Assembly (NCBI GenBank): GCA_007922225.1
Contig: ML679966.1
Span: 34,972,793 to 35,036,792 of the forward strand
Length of the DNA stretch: 64,000 bases
Direction: 5' to 3'
DNA from: Emydura subglobosa
Lineage: Eukaryota > Chordata > Testudines > Chelidae
Shown: positions 45,946 through 59,585 of the stretch, piece by piece
Position numbering within the stretch: the stretch's first letter is position 1
Layout of the letters: every line of letters starts with the position of its first letter
Notes under the pieces: generated by a model
Seen by the model: the letters and a program-made list of their open reading frames with translations, nothing else
Told to the model about the DNA's origin: nothing
Database searches by the model: none
Made by a program: the position numbers and the translations under genes

Positions 45946-46118
45946 ATTCCACTGAAAGGCAGAAGTCCCAGTCGGGACTATCCCTATGCTAACCACCATT
46001 AACAGAAATTTAAGCTAATCTACCTAACTATAGAACAAACAACAACTAATTAACAGGATCTAAAGTGTTCTGAATAACACTTGCGATGCAAGCCGCAGTA
46101 GTTCCAGCAACTGTCACA

Positions 46119-46305
46119 GGCAGAAAGAAGGAACTGAGGTGGTAAGGCCGGCAGTGCCTCATATACCACAGCATGTGCGCAGGGCTCCAGCGGGTGCCAG
46201 AGCCAGCCCTATGCGTACTACTAAAGGGAAAAAAGTTCTGGTAACCGTGCGGGGAGGCATGCACACACTTACAATGGAACCAACATGAGCAAGCACTCTA
46301 AGAAG
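46119..46305 (-). repeat. DIRS-C right inverted terminal repeat
   Basis: Contains 'aggcagaaagaaggaactga' and 'gggaaaaaagttctggtaac', the inverse of the left repeat. The terminal ctaagaagtagtaaac is diverged, so the exact end is uncertain by several bases. Confidence 0.78.
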
Positions 46306-49250
46306 TAGTAAACTTACAAACCAACATCAGCACATAATATTAGTTATTGGCGTGAAAATGTCTTACCAGAATAGCTACTCCAGTCAAACTCTGAGCTAGA
46401 CACCCTAGCCTGCTTTTTTAGTTTTACTGGAGCAAACATTCCAGACCTAACCATCAGGCTCTGATCCATGCCCTTCTACCGATCACAACAACAGGATATC
46501 GACATTCTTGTTTAAAAATATTGGCATGTAAAAGCAAAGAAATTATACAGATTTGGTTAGAGTTATTTTTCTTTTTAAAAAATTTACACTGCATTTTTAC
46601 AGTAATCTCTACAGAAAAGGGATTAGCTAAACTTGTCTCAGAACAATAAGTTTTTTCCCCTTCTCAGCATGTTTTCCCTCATGTTGGTCAATGCCAATAT
46701 TTTCAGCATCCAAATAAATTACTGGCTGGTGGTCTGGTTGTTCCACACAAAGATATACTTTAATTAGTCAGAGCCCTGAAAAAAAAATTGTTGTACAAAT
46801 ACTGGCGAATCTTCAAACACAAGGTCCATTTTATTCACAATGAAAAAGCTCTTGAAGAGATTTCGATAAAGATTTGCCTGCTGCTTGCAGCCCACATTTG
46901 TAATGTTTATGTAAGTGGGGGATATAAATCTTTTTCAAATGAACCCCACAGTTTTTAAACCAGACTGCTTGTTATAAACTGCCTGTTTCCGTTTTGCCTG
47001 CCTAAGCAAGCAATGCACAGCCTTCTCTGGATAGACTGGAACTAATTTAATGTGCTCCAGGTTTAATCCCCCATCCTCCCAGCTTTTACGGGTAGATTTT
47101 ACACAGAGGATTACTGCTGACTTTAACAATGATTCATTTGATAAGTGGGTTTTGATTTGTTTTTCCACATCAGAAAATATGCAACAAAATTGCCATCACC
47201 ATAATTTTAATAAAACAATCCTGATTCAAAGAAAAAGAAAAAGAACTAATAAAGAATTAAACTTTCACATGAAAACCACTCCCATATAGTTAACAGGACT
47301 ACAAGTTTGTCCATGTGAATTCTTAGTTTTCTTTGCGCTAAGGAAAGAGTTGTTTGCAGACTGCTACATTTGGTTTGGAAGGAAGCTAATATTGATACAC
47401 TGCAGGAAAGAACTCCTGCTTATTAGTAAAAACAAACAAAGTAGCACAGGAGAGAGACAAAAGTATCATTCTTTTTTGCAGGCCGAACTGATATCGTGTA
47501 TTGTTCCCCCAACTAATACTGTTCAATTTGAAAGATTACAACAAAAAAAATCAACAAAGACGATGCCATCGTATCTTACACCATTGTTATTAATTTAAAA
47601 AAAAAAATCAATCATATACTGGAACTTATATGTACCCCCTTGTAATGGTTACAATCATTGCTAGCTATTATTAACTGCTTATAATCTCACACTTTGTGTG
47701 TGTATGTTTTATTGTGCACAGATGATCGTGCAGGAAGTGAGATCTCCCAAAACACAGCATTACAGTAGATGGCAGTATTGCACTATCCTGGTGGTTTGAA
47801 GACACCAAAACATAAAATGCCATTTGAAACTATGTAACAACCTTTAACTTAAATTTCAGCCATCTCATAGTAATTACCTACACATAACAAAATTGCTGCT
47901 GAATTACCAGTATGAACTTCCTTATTTTGTTCTTTTTAATTTATAGAAAGAAAATGTCAATTAACTCTTTAAAACTCAACACAGAAAAGCAGACACGTTT
48001 TATAAAAATGGAATAAAAATAATTTTCATTTTCACATTACATATGGCTGGATGATGAAAGCAGAGCTGATTGACAATATTCAGAAATCATCTTCTAAAAT
48101 GCAGAATTCCCCAGTGATTTACACAACAATCCAGATGTTTCTTATTACAAATATAATTCCTCTTAAAAAAAACACCCTGCATACATCATACCTGAAATAA
48201 AAGAGGACCTAAATACACTGAGCGGTGTTTTCAACTAGTCAGGATAGACAAATGTTTGTGACAAGTGCAGCAATCTTCTTCTATTTAGCTGAACCTCTCT
48301 TTGGCCTAGAAGACCCTTGGCAGAAGTGTTAAGAAAGGAAATTGAAACTGCTTGTATTACATGCACTGCCTTCAATGGCTTTCATTCCCTTTGGGTAAGC
48401 CAAGTAAAATCCTTTGCCAGGTCTTGACACTAGAATCAGTCCACTGAGAACTCTTTATAAAGGACAAAGGGTATATGTTACACTGGGAACAGTAATTCTT
48501 AGTCTTCTTCATTTCTGTAGGGGTAACTGGCTGATGGAATCTTTTTGCCATATCTGATTCCCTGAAGGTCACTGAAGAACCAGGACGGAGAATGACTGAT
48601 GATTTAACTATTAAAGTAACAATCTTAACCTCACAAAAACTTTTGGAGAATGTGAACAGGCTGAAAGGACACAGGGGAATAGATAAACAACAGAAGGAAT
48701 GACAGATTTTATATGTTTCTTCGGGCTGTAAGTTGCTCTTAATTTTTACCTGTTTACTCAGGGAATGATCATAACCAAATTATTACTATGAAACACAAAA
48801 ATCAACATTTTACTTTCACACCTCGGAACAGCTGATTTTACAGATGCTAGAGTGAGGGCAAAGCACCTCTTATTTGCTTCCTGTATGGCCATGACATACG
48901 ATTCTAAAAAGTTTTTATGATGTAGTTAAATTTATCCCGAGACTATTTCTATTGTAGGTGTTTTCCCTCTTGCTTCATTGGTTGCCAATCATCTGTAAAC
49001 TGTGAGGATTAATCCATGTAAATTCTTGATAGTGGAGCACTACTGCTCTACTGGAAGGATTACATTTTCCATGAGGCCCTTCTCAAAACCCTTTTGTTCC
49101 ATTAATTATGAGGTTGAAAAGCTCAAAATCCCAAAAAGAGAGGTGAGTCCCCACCTCAAACTGCAGGAAGCAATGATCAGGTCATGACAGGAGCAAAACA
49201 TCCAGACCTCCAACCCCAACTGAAACACCAGAGCAAGAGCATGAGTGGAA
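46306..49250. other. Non-coding DNA, no gene supported
   Basis: AT-rich sequence. A minus-strand frame ending at 48372 (DMAKRFHQPVTPTEMKK and onward) follows a pyrimidine-containing ...ttcttcag near 48574 and could be a terminal exon. It is short, and I recognise no protein in it, so it is not called. Confidence 0.45.
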
Positions 49251-49251
49251 T

Positions 49252-50100
49252 TTACCCTGTCCCTTCTGAGAATGTTTTGATCGTGGCTATGAAATCCTGA
49301 GCAGAATCAGAAGCAGCAGAACCTATGTGGCCATTGAAGTCACACTGCACAATCAACCTTGGTGACTCCAAAGACAAAGCAGTTATGATATCATCAGGTC
49401 CTGCAGTGACTTTGGAAGACAAATGGGGTGCCAAAACTAGCTCTATATAACTCCATCTTGGCATTCGAATGTCAGGTGGATATGCTGTATTCAATCAAGC
49501 TTCAGCTGGACACCTTATGTCATACGTAACAACACAGCACCACCACTTTCTCAACCATCTTTTTAGGTTTATGGTGCAATGAGTTCCTGGCCTTAATAAA
49601 CTGAGCCAAAACTCACCGTGTCATATCATTCAACCAATTCTCTGTGATACATGCACAGTATGAATGTAAGGCCTCATCCTTAATTAAATCATAAATTTTA
49701 CTGGCCATCAATCTTGATTACAAAAAACAAATAAACCTCAATGCCCTGTCCTCTTGAAAAGTCATTAGATGTAAGACCCGTAGCAATGGAATTGAAACTA
49801 GACATTTCAGCTGACGTCTACACCTCATCCTTATCTGTGTTATCATCTGCTACCCACTATCATAGGAAGCAAAGGATCCAAACCATCACAGCTAACTCTT
49901 TGTCCCCCCCACCTCCGTATCCCCAACATATGGCAGCATCGTTTTATCCTCCTGTTGACCATAAGGTGTCCATCCAAACGCTGCAGCTGTCATGCCTGAG
50001 TACCTGAATAATGACTTCCAGTTGTTTGTTACACCCCAAGTTATCCATAACCCCACAGACAAGTCTCTGAAAACCTTCATAATCCATGTCCCCAAAGTAG
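49252..50100 (-). pseudogene. LINE (L2-like) endonuclease-domain remnant, antisense
   Basis: Reading the minus strand, blocks of an apurinic-type LINE endonuclease are visible. GGAVLLRMT followed by VQLKLD lies near 49500-49540. SPRLIVQCDFNGHIGSAASD followed by SAQDFIATIKTF lies at 49252-49400. DFNGHIG is the GDFN-type catalytic box, and the following SxxAQDF spacing is typical of L2. Stops interrupt the frame upstream, and the region up to about 50100 is only weakly similar. No RT domain follows downstream, so the copy is truncated. Confidence 0.5.
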
Positions 50101-53100
50101 GATCTCACATGCCCATATCAACTACTCTTACCTACCCCAATCCTCTCATCTTTCCTTTCTCCATGTGCTTCCCCATATATTCCTATGCCCCAGGGTCTCT
50201 CCGTCCTTTTGATTCCCTCTCTCCACCACATTGATCATGTCCTGAAACAGACAAATCCTCAAAGTTCTGTGAGGCTCTCTCTCCTAGGAGGGCATTTCTA
50301 ACGCCAACCCAACCTTCCTGACTCCGTGGTTAAGATGTGAATATGATCATATATAGGGGAATAAATATCATTCCTATCCCAAGAGATCTCTCAACCCTTT
50401 GTGGCTCTCACCCTGCACTGATTTTGCATTTTAAAATCCAACTCTACTCTCCGGCCACTAAAGAAGTGTACAGGTTTAAAAGGAGAAGAGAAATACACTG
50501 TTTTCTTGCCCAATCCTTGCGTTACCCTAGCCTGCTATCAGCAGTGGACCTGCCAAAAACACTCATTCAAAATCAAACTCTCAGCTCCTTAAGAATTGTC
50601 ACCATGAAGTAAAAGGTTGCCTCACCCCAGCTTCCCCCAAGAAGCTGAATTTATAAAAGCAAAAGTATAGTACAGGAACCATAACCATTTATATTCTTAC
50701 AAAAAACAGCACGACCAGTCTCCGTTTCAACCTCCCATACCCACTCCAACTCACAAACCACCTCTACTCCCAGCTTGTGGGACCACTTTAAAGTGCCTAC
50801 CTCCTTTACAGCTAACAGACTTTGGATAGGGGGGAAGGGGAAATGGAGCTAGGAAGATCAGCTCTCACTTCCAGTTCAGACTCTGTATTTGAAGTCAGTG
50901 TTCAGGGCTTCTGAAAGTTGACAAATTGACAGCACTGTATAGAACAGATAAAGCAAGCAGGCAGAAGTACTAGGGTTTATAATGTACTTCAAACTCTCTC
51001 CCTATTCAATCTTTGGCCTCTGCCAATTTGGCACCAATTAGCTCTTTAAGAATTGGAGTGAAATCTGCAACTCATTTCACACAGGCCACTGCACAGCTGG
51101 GATATGGCAATGACTTTCAGTCAACAACAACCTGGGTGGAATTCAAAGCAATCACCTAGAAGTGAAAATTCCATGGTGGCTAGTTGCACTGCATGTCTTT
51201 TTGGACTATTTAAAGTTTTAACACCTCTGGTCTTTTTCCTTAGAGTTCTGTGAGCAAACCAAATTTTTTGACTGGTACTTATTGACTCATCACAACCTGT
51301 GTTTCTCAGACAATGGCCAGAAGTTAGCACAACCACTTATGCAGGATCTGCAGCTTCATCTTTTACAATGGTCTACATAAAGATGAAAATAGGCAAAGTT
51401 AAGTTGATTTTTCAGTGCCAAGCTTTCTACTTGTGGATGGAACTCTGGGGTTCAATGTTAGTTCCACTACATGGTATCTAACTTCCCAAGAACCTATCTT
51501 CTAAAAATAAAGTCATCAGCTAATGAATGATGAATCCCCATGATAGAAATTAAATCATTATAGAAATTAGACTTTCTGGTCAATTTCCCTGCCAATATAA
51601 GATTACTCCCTAAAGTACCTATTTTGTGTATGGGCTAGTCACATTTTTAAAAGACTTGAGACATGGAAGTTTCAGTACTGCCCCCCCAAGAGTCTATTCC
51701 ACAGTCTAATAGACCTCTGATTTAGAATTGTTTTTCTGGTATATGGCCTAAATGTAAAATGCTTCTCACAATCTGGGTAAGTTTGCTACATTGTTCAGCT
51801 GATGGCCCTGTAAGTTTTAAGACTGTGAACACCAAAGATGTTTGGCTATACAAAGGCTATACAACTAAACAAAGTTTTGGGACAAAGGCTAAAGCAATTA
51901 GCTTCTCAACAAAACCTGCCAACCTCTGGTTCCTGAAAACCTAAAGCATGCTTTAGGACAGATGAGGAAGACTAAAGGAACACATCTATTAGTAGTGAGG
52001 CTCTTAGAGGTACTGGAGTGGAGGTGGAGAGAGAAAATTAGACAGGTTATTTAAGAAAAAGATATATGTAGTGAACAATATTTTGGGTGAAAGTTGATTT
52101 TTCCTATGAAAACCACAACTTAAGCTAAATTCAAGTTTATTCTTCTCATTCAGTTTATGATCTCATCTAGTCATCTAAGATGATTAAGGAAGTTTTAGGA
52201 TCTGGGCATTTGTTACTTGCTGTGGAAAGGGAGTTATTTATCCATTCTCAGCACTATTTTGCTCATTTTAGCTTTAACATTCCCCTCCATGTTTACATCA
52301 TGACAATAAAGCCACAGCTTTATTTTGCAGAAGCATAAACCTTTGTTTGAAATTGATGCTGGTGACACAGTGAATCATCCAGTAGAGGGCACTGAGTAAA
52401 CACAATGGAAATCCTCTTACATATATGTAAAGCGTGTGCACTGCATTTCTGAAATGTACCAAGCCCCCTCCAACAAATGTTGACTTGGGCTCGGGTTCTG
52501 CAGTTGGAATGGTCATTTTTCCATGCAGTAAAATTACATTCATTTAATCACCTCTCTCAAGAAAAGTACTTTGGCCTTTGCCAGTAAAGATCTTGACTTC
52601 AAATGTGAACACATTTCTGGTACATGTTAACTATGTCCGGCTGAACTAGGTCAGATTCATACACAATTAGGAAAAATAGGAAAAAAGGAAACCAAAGTAA
52701 TTAAATTTTCTTGTTGATTAATATCAAAGCATTTTGTATTGGCGTTAAGTTTTAAACTGAAACATACAGTATCCTCAGAGGAGATAACTGAAAAGGTAGT
52801 GGCCTAGGTAAAGCCATGTTAGCAAAAACATCAATCTTTTCACTCTACAGAAATGTTTGTTTGAATGTCCCAAGTTTGGCTCCATATGAGCCACAGTGAG
52901 GGTTTGTGCATGAACTCTTCAACCTGAGAGTTTTAGCAGAAAAGCTCCTTTACAAGGCCTAATTAAAAGCAGGTTTATGTCAGGGCCCTCGCTCACTCTG
53001 GTTTTTATTTTGGCCTTCTCTCTGTGTCAAAAGTCAAGTCTCAAAAGAGAAATGAAGTTCATTATTAAGTCAGTAGCATTTTTTCTCCTTCTTCATTCTA

Positions 53101-55816
53101 AGCCCAACTGAACCTGTTTTAGGTTTTGGTTTAGCGTTGTGCACCTCCAAATGAGATTTTATTTTATATGCACCTAAGGGTGAAATGTAAGAAGATACCG
53201 ATCACAAGTCTGAACTTTGCCCTACACAATAAATAATCTGTGAAAAGTACAGTGCAATCCCACTTACATGCAATGGATTTGGTATTGGGAACCAAATATT
53301 CCAAACAGATGGTGCTCACACTAGAGATATTTTACTGCTATAAGAAGTTCACAATAAATCCAATGTCATCATCATGCAATATAGTAAATGTTTATGCAAC
53401 CAAATTATAAAAATGCATGGAATTGTACTACATAGATTTGTAAGAGAACCTTTCAGTTTGGAAAACATTCTTCATTTCTAACTCCATGTAGCACTAATGT
53501 TGATTGTTTAACATACTGATAATTAAGTGTTCCTATATTTCTTGGTTACTGAAATATTACAGTTAATAGTTGCATCTCATTTAGTTTCCTCTCTCTTTTT
53601 TAATATTGTGCTAGCAGTTTTTATGGAATACCTGATCGGAAACTATTTAGCATCAGTAATATAAGAATTGCAACAAACAAAACAAAACAGGAATGAAGAA
53701 AAAATAGCTCACAGATTACTATAAACATAGCAGGAATTTTTTTCTCCATTCTTAGCCACTTAACTCATGCCTAACCTGTTAGACATGGCCAGAAGGAGCA
53801 CATCTCTAATGCTGCCTGAAAAACCAATACAGTCATTACAATCCATTGCAATTTCAATGGAACATCAAAGAAACATTATCATACACAGATGCAAGAAATG
53901 AGTACCAATAGCGAGGCTGCTAATCATCTAACTTAGTTCTGTTATCCTTAATTGCGCAATAGCTGCTTTAGACTTCAGTGTGCTCTGCTTGCAGCCAACA
54001 GGAGAAGCAGATTAAAGAGCACAATATTTGTAGTACACATTTCCAAGCACAAAACGTGGTGGTGCTTTTCAAAAGGCCCCTGAATGTTCACCAGATGTGA
54101 AGCACATATGGCACTTGGACATAAGAGAATAACGCGACAATGAAGTTTAACCTAATCAATTCAATATGTAATAGTAATTGCACAAAGATGACATGCAAAT
54201 ACTTAAAAACAAAAAAAAATATGTAAATTGTTTTATAGTTCTTCAGGCCAGCAAACAGGTCACCTGATCATACATGAATTTGTGTTTCCATCCTTCTCAG
54301 AGTCCATCTGCATGAAATATATTACTCCCTTCTGAGATAGCTATTTAGGCTGTTGCACCTCTTTTATAAAATATTGAATTTCTTCCTCATTATATACAGA
54401 AAACCTGTCTTAAAGAAAGTCATCATCCACCCCATCTTATTTCCTGAAAGTGGAATCCTTTCTCGCTGCACACACTGATAACACTGAAGAAAAAGCAAGG
54501 CAACTTTAGTACTCATGAAGGATACGTGACTAACAAATCTGGAGATTATAGTTCTCCTTTGATTTCCATAACAAGTACAGCCTGGGAAGTAGCAGTACAA
54601 GCTTTCCCACACTGCTCTATCTATGTGTCCCAACCAGGAAGTGAAAAGGTAGTTCAGTTTCCATGACCAATCCATCAGCCTTTAGCATCTCTGCCAACAG
54701 AACATAAGTAGCTTTTGTTATGTGGAAAGCTGTCCAGTAGGAACCCCAATTTCATACAGGAAACCAAACCATCTTCAGGTAGTAATATTTGGGGGTCCAA
54801 ATTGCATGGACTGAATTTGCCTGGAGTTCAAGAGAACTTCTGTCAGCACAGCAACTACAAAATTGGGTGAAATCTGAACGTATGGCCTAGAAGGTAAAGG
54901 TTCTCTATCCCATAACTAATTTTCTCAGCTACACAATCCCCAAAAATGTACGCTAGCTTTAGCGTATAAATTCATAGCTGATGTGTATATTAAACCTGCC
55001 AATTAAGTCCAGACAGATACACCATCAATACAATGGTAAACCTGTGCTCCTGAAATAAGTAAAAGGGCAAATAAAAATAATATGGTACCAACTTCCCTAT
55101 CTACTTCAATCACTGATGCTCACTTGAATAGTCAGGAACTCTTTTTTCTTAGGCTGTTGCTGTCATCTCCATAGATGTAGTGAAAATTAGTTTTTAGCAA
55201 TTTTTACTAGAATATCTAACTCCCAAGTGTGAACTAATGGGTCACTCTTAAACAACCTGTCCTTTTCCTGTGGGAAAACAGGAACTCAGATCCTTCAAAT
55301 CCATGAACAAGGTAGATGGAGAGCACTCTGAACCAATGAGATTGTATTGCTCCTGTGACCTTCTTAACTGTTATAGAATGCAGTTTTTGCAGGGATGAGA
55401 TACATATGTCATTCACTAATATACCTGGCAGGGGGGAAATCTATCTCACAGGGAAAAAGGGGTAATTCTATTAATATAAGACAAAGAGGTATATTCATGA
55501 TGAGCAAGAAGATCAGAAGTAACAGAATATGGCTTCTCCTCTTTCCTTTTCGATAGATGAAAATTTTGACTGAAACATATTGCTATAAAACCTGCATACT
55601 GCATAAAACCTAAGTCCGGATAAGGATACAATCCATTAAAAGGGTAGTTAACCTTTAACTTTACATAGCAAAATGGAGGTACATGACATCAAAAATTTTA
55701 GATTCTGTCTTGCTCCATAAAGAGAGGCTTTTTAAATTCCCAATCAGTTTGTTTTCAAACAAATGTTTATCAGGAAAATAAAGACATCAGAAGTTTTAGT
55801 GTCTTAAAAAAACAAA

Positions 55817-55817
<1 letters not shown>
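50101..55817. other. Non-coding DNA, no gene seen
   Basis: Five and a half kilobases with no conserved frame and no bounded element that I recognise. The frame at 54364-54675 (103 codons, minus) has no domain. The stretch probably holds old, unrecognisable repeats. Confidence 0.5.

Positions 55818-55865
<48 letters not shown>
55818..55865. repeat. (CA)n microsatellite, about 22 units
   Basis: Pure CA dinucleotide run preceded by aaacaaac and followed by an A-rich tract. Confidence 0.97.
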
Positions 55866-55867
<2 letters not shown>

Positions 55868-58399
55868 CAAAAAAAGGAAAAAAAACAGGACAAATCAAGA
55901 CTTAGGGTTTTAAAAAAATATGTGAACAAGAATCGATTCCCATCTTTAGCAAAATATCTGTCAATGATCAACTGAGAAGCCACTCTGAACTTTCTTGGCA
56001 GTACATTTTCCTTAGTAACATTTCTGTTATTGTCAATTGAAAAACACAGCTTAGACCTGGTGCATTTTATGACTCCAACGGATCAGTTTGATTTCTAAAT
56101 GGAAATAGCACTTTGATCTCACTGAATTTAGTTGTACTCTTTTAGGTCCAAAAGTCTTTCAGTGCAGTGTAATACTGCGTTAAGAGGTTCAGAAGAGGCA
56201 CTGGAAACATTACAAAAAAGAAAAGAAAAAATACTGCTTTAAAACAATGATTTTATTGATATGCATCTTCCCTCTGTTAGGCAGAGCCAGCAATATTGAA
56301 ACAGAAGAGGACAGATGAATCACTTCTGAGTTAACATTACTGTATTTCTGAATGCCTTTCTGCCTAAGGCCTAATAATTATGTCAATTTCTCAATCCTTT
56401 TAGAAATAATTATATAGACATGCTAGAAATGAAAATAATGGTAGAAATTAACACTATCATGCTCTGACCTTTGGTGAACAGAATTATATTTGGAAAGCTT
56501 CTCACTTCTGGAACATTGCCTTTTCCCATTCTCTTATTAATATCCCTAACTAAAGAGACTGTGAAACTTTTTTTTTCCTTCCCTAGTCAGAGAGCTAGAA
56601 AGAAGACTATTTACTCTCATCATTTACCTAAATTTTACTCCCATAAAGGGTAAGTCAAAAATCAACTAGACACTTCTGATGATGGTAATGGTTTATGGAC
56701 TAACTCATCTATTTTCTGTCACTACAACTAGGTATTTTAACCAATTAGAAAATTACAATACTTATCATTAGTAGTCTAAGTTAGAAATCTATATTAACTA
56801 GCTCTAAGGAATCAAGATTATTATAGGAGTAATCAACAAGCTACCCTTTCACAAAACATGTTTGCATAAGAGCCATGAGGACAGACTAAACTTTTGTCAA
56901 CTCCATTGAGCTCCATTCTGTGAGTGTGAGGGTATATATGCCAGTCACTATCTTCACGCTTTAACAGATACAGGTATGCAAATGAACCACTATCAGACTT
57001 CATTAGAATATGAGAGGTTTACATGTCAGAGAGTCACTATCTTTCCAGAGCCAACATTCTAATCAGAATCTTAGGAACCCTCATGGAAGTATACTGTACT
57101 TGTTTTAAAGGTATTTAATGCACAAAATCAACTAAGGACAATTCCTTTATAGGTGACCTGCACAGAGACAAACATCACAGAGACAGAAAGTCAGACAGAA
57201 CCTCAGAGAGGAAATTTCATTTTTTCCCCCTTTCAAACTAGTTTCATTTTGTAATTGTAAAAAATTTTGTGAAAAGGTAAACAAACATTCTTACTAAAGA
57301 ACTGCATTAAAAGATATTAGGCCAGATTCAAAAGCAGCTACAATGGCCCAACGAAGTAGGTGGAGAAAATATAATTAAACTTAAGGCTCCCCCATAGCAA
57401 GCTGAATTAAAGACTATGGGAGAGCCTAGAGTTTACCTTAACCTGCTAACTTGTGTGAAAATAAACTGCCGTGTCTTCTCTAGGATTTTAACTCAAGTTA
57501 GCTAATTCGAGTTAAGAACATGTCTTCACTAGGAAAAAACGGTAATGCCTTTAAGGCCTAAAGATGACTAACTCCAAAGAGCCTGAGCACAGATGCAGCC
57601 CCAGTTCAGAGCTCCAACCCCACTGCAGAAGCAGCAGCGGGGGCCCAAGTGGGGGACAGCTGAAAAAGAGTGACTGAGGAGCTGGCCAGCCTATTGTTCC
57701 AAGGAGGCAGCAGATAGAGAGGCCTACCCGGGGAAGAGGATAGGATGGTGTAGGGAGGAGCAGGAAGATGCCTGGAACCCAATAAGGGTGGTGGGGGAGG
57801 ATGAAGAAGGAGAGACAGTGTCCCAGCAGGGAGGAGACAGCTGGGGGAAAAGATGGATTGTCTTCTTGTTTTCAGGGGGAGCAACGGTGGGAGTTACATC
57901 AAAGAACTACTGAGGGGCAAAATGTATTTATCAAGAGAGGGGGAAGACCCCAAAATTGGTTTGTTGGTTGATCTTATTTGGCAGATCCAAAATGACATGC
58001 AAAGTGAGGGAAGGTCAGGAATATTTTGGCAGAAGAGGAGGGTGTCAAATTGGCAGCCCTAACCCTAATTTGGGGCAGCAGCTACAACTGTAAACATTTC
58101 CCACATGTTATTTGTGTTTCTTCACTTCACTCATACCAATTCCCTTTGATATGGCGTCAGTAAGAGAAGAAAAAAGGGAGCCGCTCCAGCATAATTTCCA
58201 AAGACTGCGAGCAACAATGGAATCAGAATTGACAGGTTTGAAATAGAAATTTAGTGTTGGTACTGAAGAAATCCGGTTGATTTGTACACAGTTCTGACAG
58301 TTCTTTACAGCCTATAGTTTAGAGTTGCTATGATTTATGGCTTCGTGGACTTGCCTCTAATGATAAGATTAAATGTTGGCATCTGCATTGTTGTGCTGT
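55866..58399. other. Non-coding DNA with a MITE-like patch
   Basis: A patch at about 57465-57540 ('gtgtcttctctaggatttta', 'actcaagttagctaattcga', 'catgtcttcactagg') resembles turtle MITE arms. A G/A-rich tract spans about 57640-57850. No gene is seen. Confidence 0.45.
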
Positions 58400-58665
58400 T
58401 ATTATGTCTATTATAGGAGCACCTAGACGACCCAACTGGGACTGTGTCTCCATTGTGCCAGACATGGTATCAACACACAGTAAGAAAAAATCCTGTTCTG
58501 AAGAGATTACAGTGTAATGAGACAAAACAGACAAAGGGTAGGATGGGAAACAAGAATAAGAAGTGAAATGACTTGCCCAAAGGTGCACACCAGCTCAGTG
58601 GCAAGGCTTAGAAAAAAAGAACTGGTTTCCCAATCCAGTGCCCTAGTCATTCCATACTGCCTCTC
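58400..58665 (-). repeat. MIR/CORE-SINE-like repeat (antisense), long copy
   Basis: Antisense SINE features run from the 3' part ('gagcacctagacgacccaac', 'tccattgtgccagacatgg', 'gaagagattacagtgtaatg') to the core ('gaaatgacttgcccaaaggt', 'cccaatccagtgccctagtc'). It is the longest copy of this type on the minus strand in the window. Confidence 0.65.
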
Positions 58666-59193
58666 TAGTAATGCTCATTTCTTGCAAGAATAAAACATTG
58701 GAAAAAGACTGAACAGCAGCACGGTGATTTTTTTTTCAAGTCAATACTGAGAAAAGCTTTCCAAAATAACTTGTTTGACGAACGTAACTCAAAATGAAGG
58801 TTAGAATGGGTGTCTTTGGGCCTTCTGTTACTAGGAGACAAAAGGAACAACAGGGAATACTTCAAAGTTGTGTTTGTTTCTGTGTGACCACAAAGGCCAC
58901 ATCTAAAGACACCATTTCTTTTCCATATTATATATTTACAAGATGTAGCTGGCCAGGGCTTTGGAATCCATCACTTTGTTAGCTCTGAAATATGTCCAAG
59001 ACCTTTTTCTGTACATTTGGTAGGCCAAAAAACCTGGGTGGTGCATTGGACTCATTTTTCCTATTTTCTGAAAGGTTTCTGCATTTTTCACCACTTACTA
59101 CAACTTGTGGAATTCATTAATTTTATATTAAGAAAAACTGTGCTGAAGTTATTTAATGAAGTTTACAATCATCTGTTTAAAAATTTAGGAATT
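58666..59193. other. Non-coding DNA, nothing recognised
   Basis: No conserved frame or repeat seen. Confidence 0.5.
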
Positions 59194-59312
59194 GGGGCCA
59201 GATTCTGCCACCTTTACTCCCATTGAGTACCTTATTCCTTATATAGAGCCATCAGTGGGACTACTCACAGAGTAAGACTACTGACACCGAGTAAGAATGG
59301 CAGAATCTGTGC
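59194..59312. repeat. Palindromic foldback repeat
   Basis: The left arm 'ggggccagattctgccacct' is inverted in the right arm 'taagaatggcagaatctgtg'. Inner arms ('ttactcccattgagtacc' / 'ggactactcacagagtaag') are weaker. It has the form of a small MITE without coding capacity. Confidence 0.65.
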
Positions 59313-59585
59313 CTTTGTGAGTAAATTAATCTCTATAAAAATTCCCATCAGATTAATTTATACATTTAGTAAACAAATGTTTTTAAAAAGTACATGGCAG
59401 TTAACTCCCTGTATCATTAATTCCTTACCCTTATAACTCACACAATCGCTGTACTTTACATTTGATCCCTATTAGTGAAATGTTTAATAGGAAGTGAACA
59501 GTTCATAATACAACTAGGGCTGCGGGAGAAACAGAGTCAGAGTGACATGTGATTGACAGGAGTACATAGACCTGTAACTCTTAAT

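Larger units (their letters stand above)
38950..46305 (-). mobile_element. DIRS-C: older DIRS retrotransposon interrupted by DIRS-D
   Basis: Left and right terminal repeats (38950-39165, 46119-46305) and an ICR (39197-39299) frame a minus-strand element with recombinase, methyltransferase/RNase H and gag remnants in DIRS order. A second DIRS element fills 41301-44072. Without it, DIRS-C is about 4.6 kb. Relative to DIRS-B it lacks about 1.5 kb (the equivalent of about 26890-28370, i.e. most of RT and the end of gag) exactly around the DIRS-D insertion point. Stops and frameshifts are far more numerous than in DIRS-B or D, so it is the oldest of the three. Confidence 0.88.

Noticed and set aside
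48366..48574. Possible terminal exon on the minus strand (DMAKRFHQPVTPTEMKK...)
   Set aside because: There is an AG after a partly pyrimidine tract and a stop after 66 codons, but no family is recognised and the acceptor is weak. RNA evidence would be needed.
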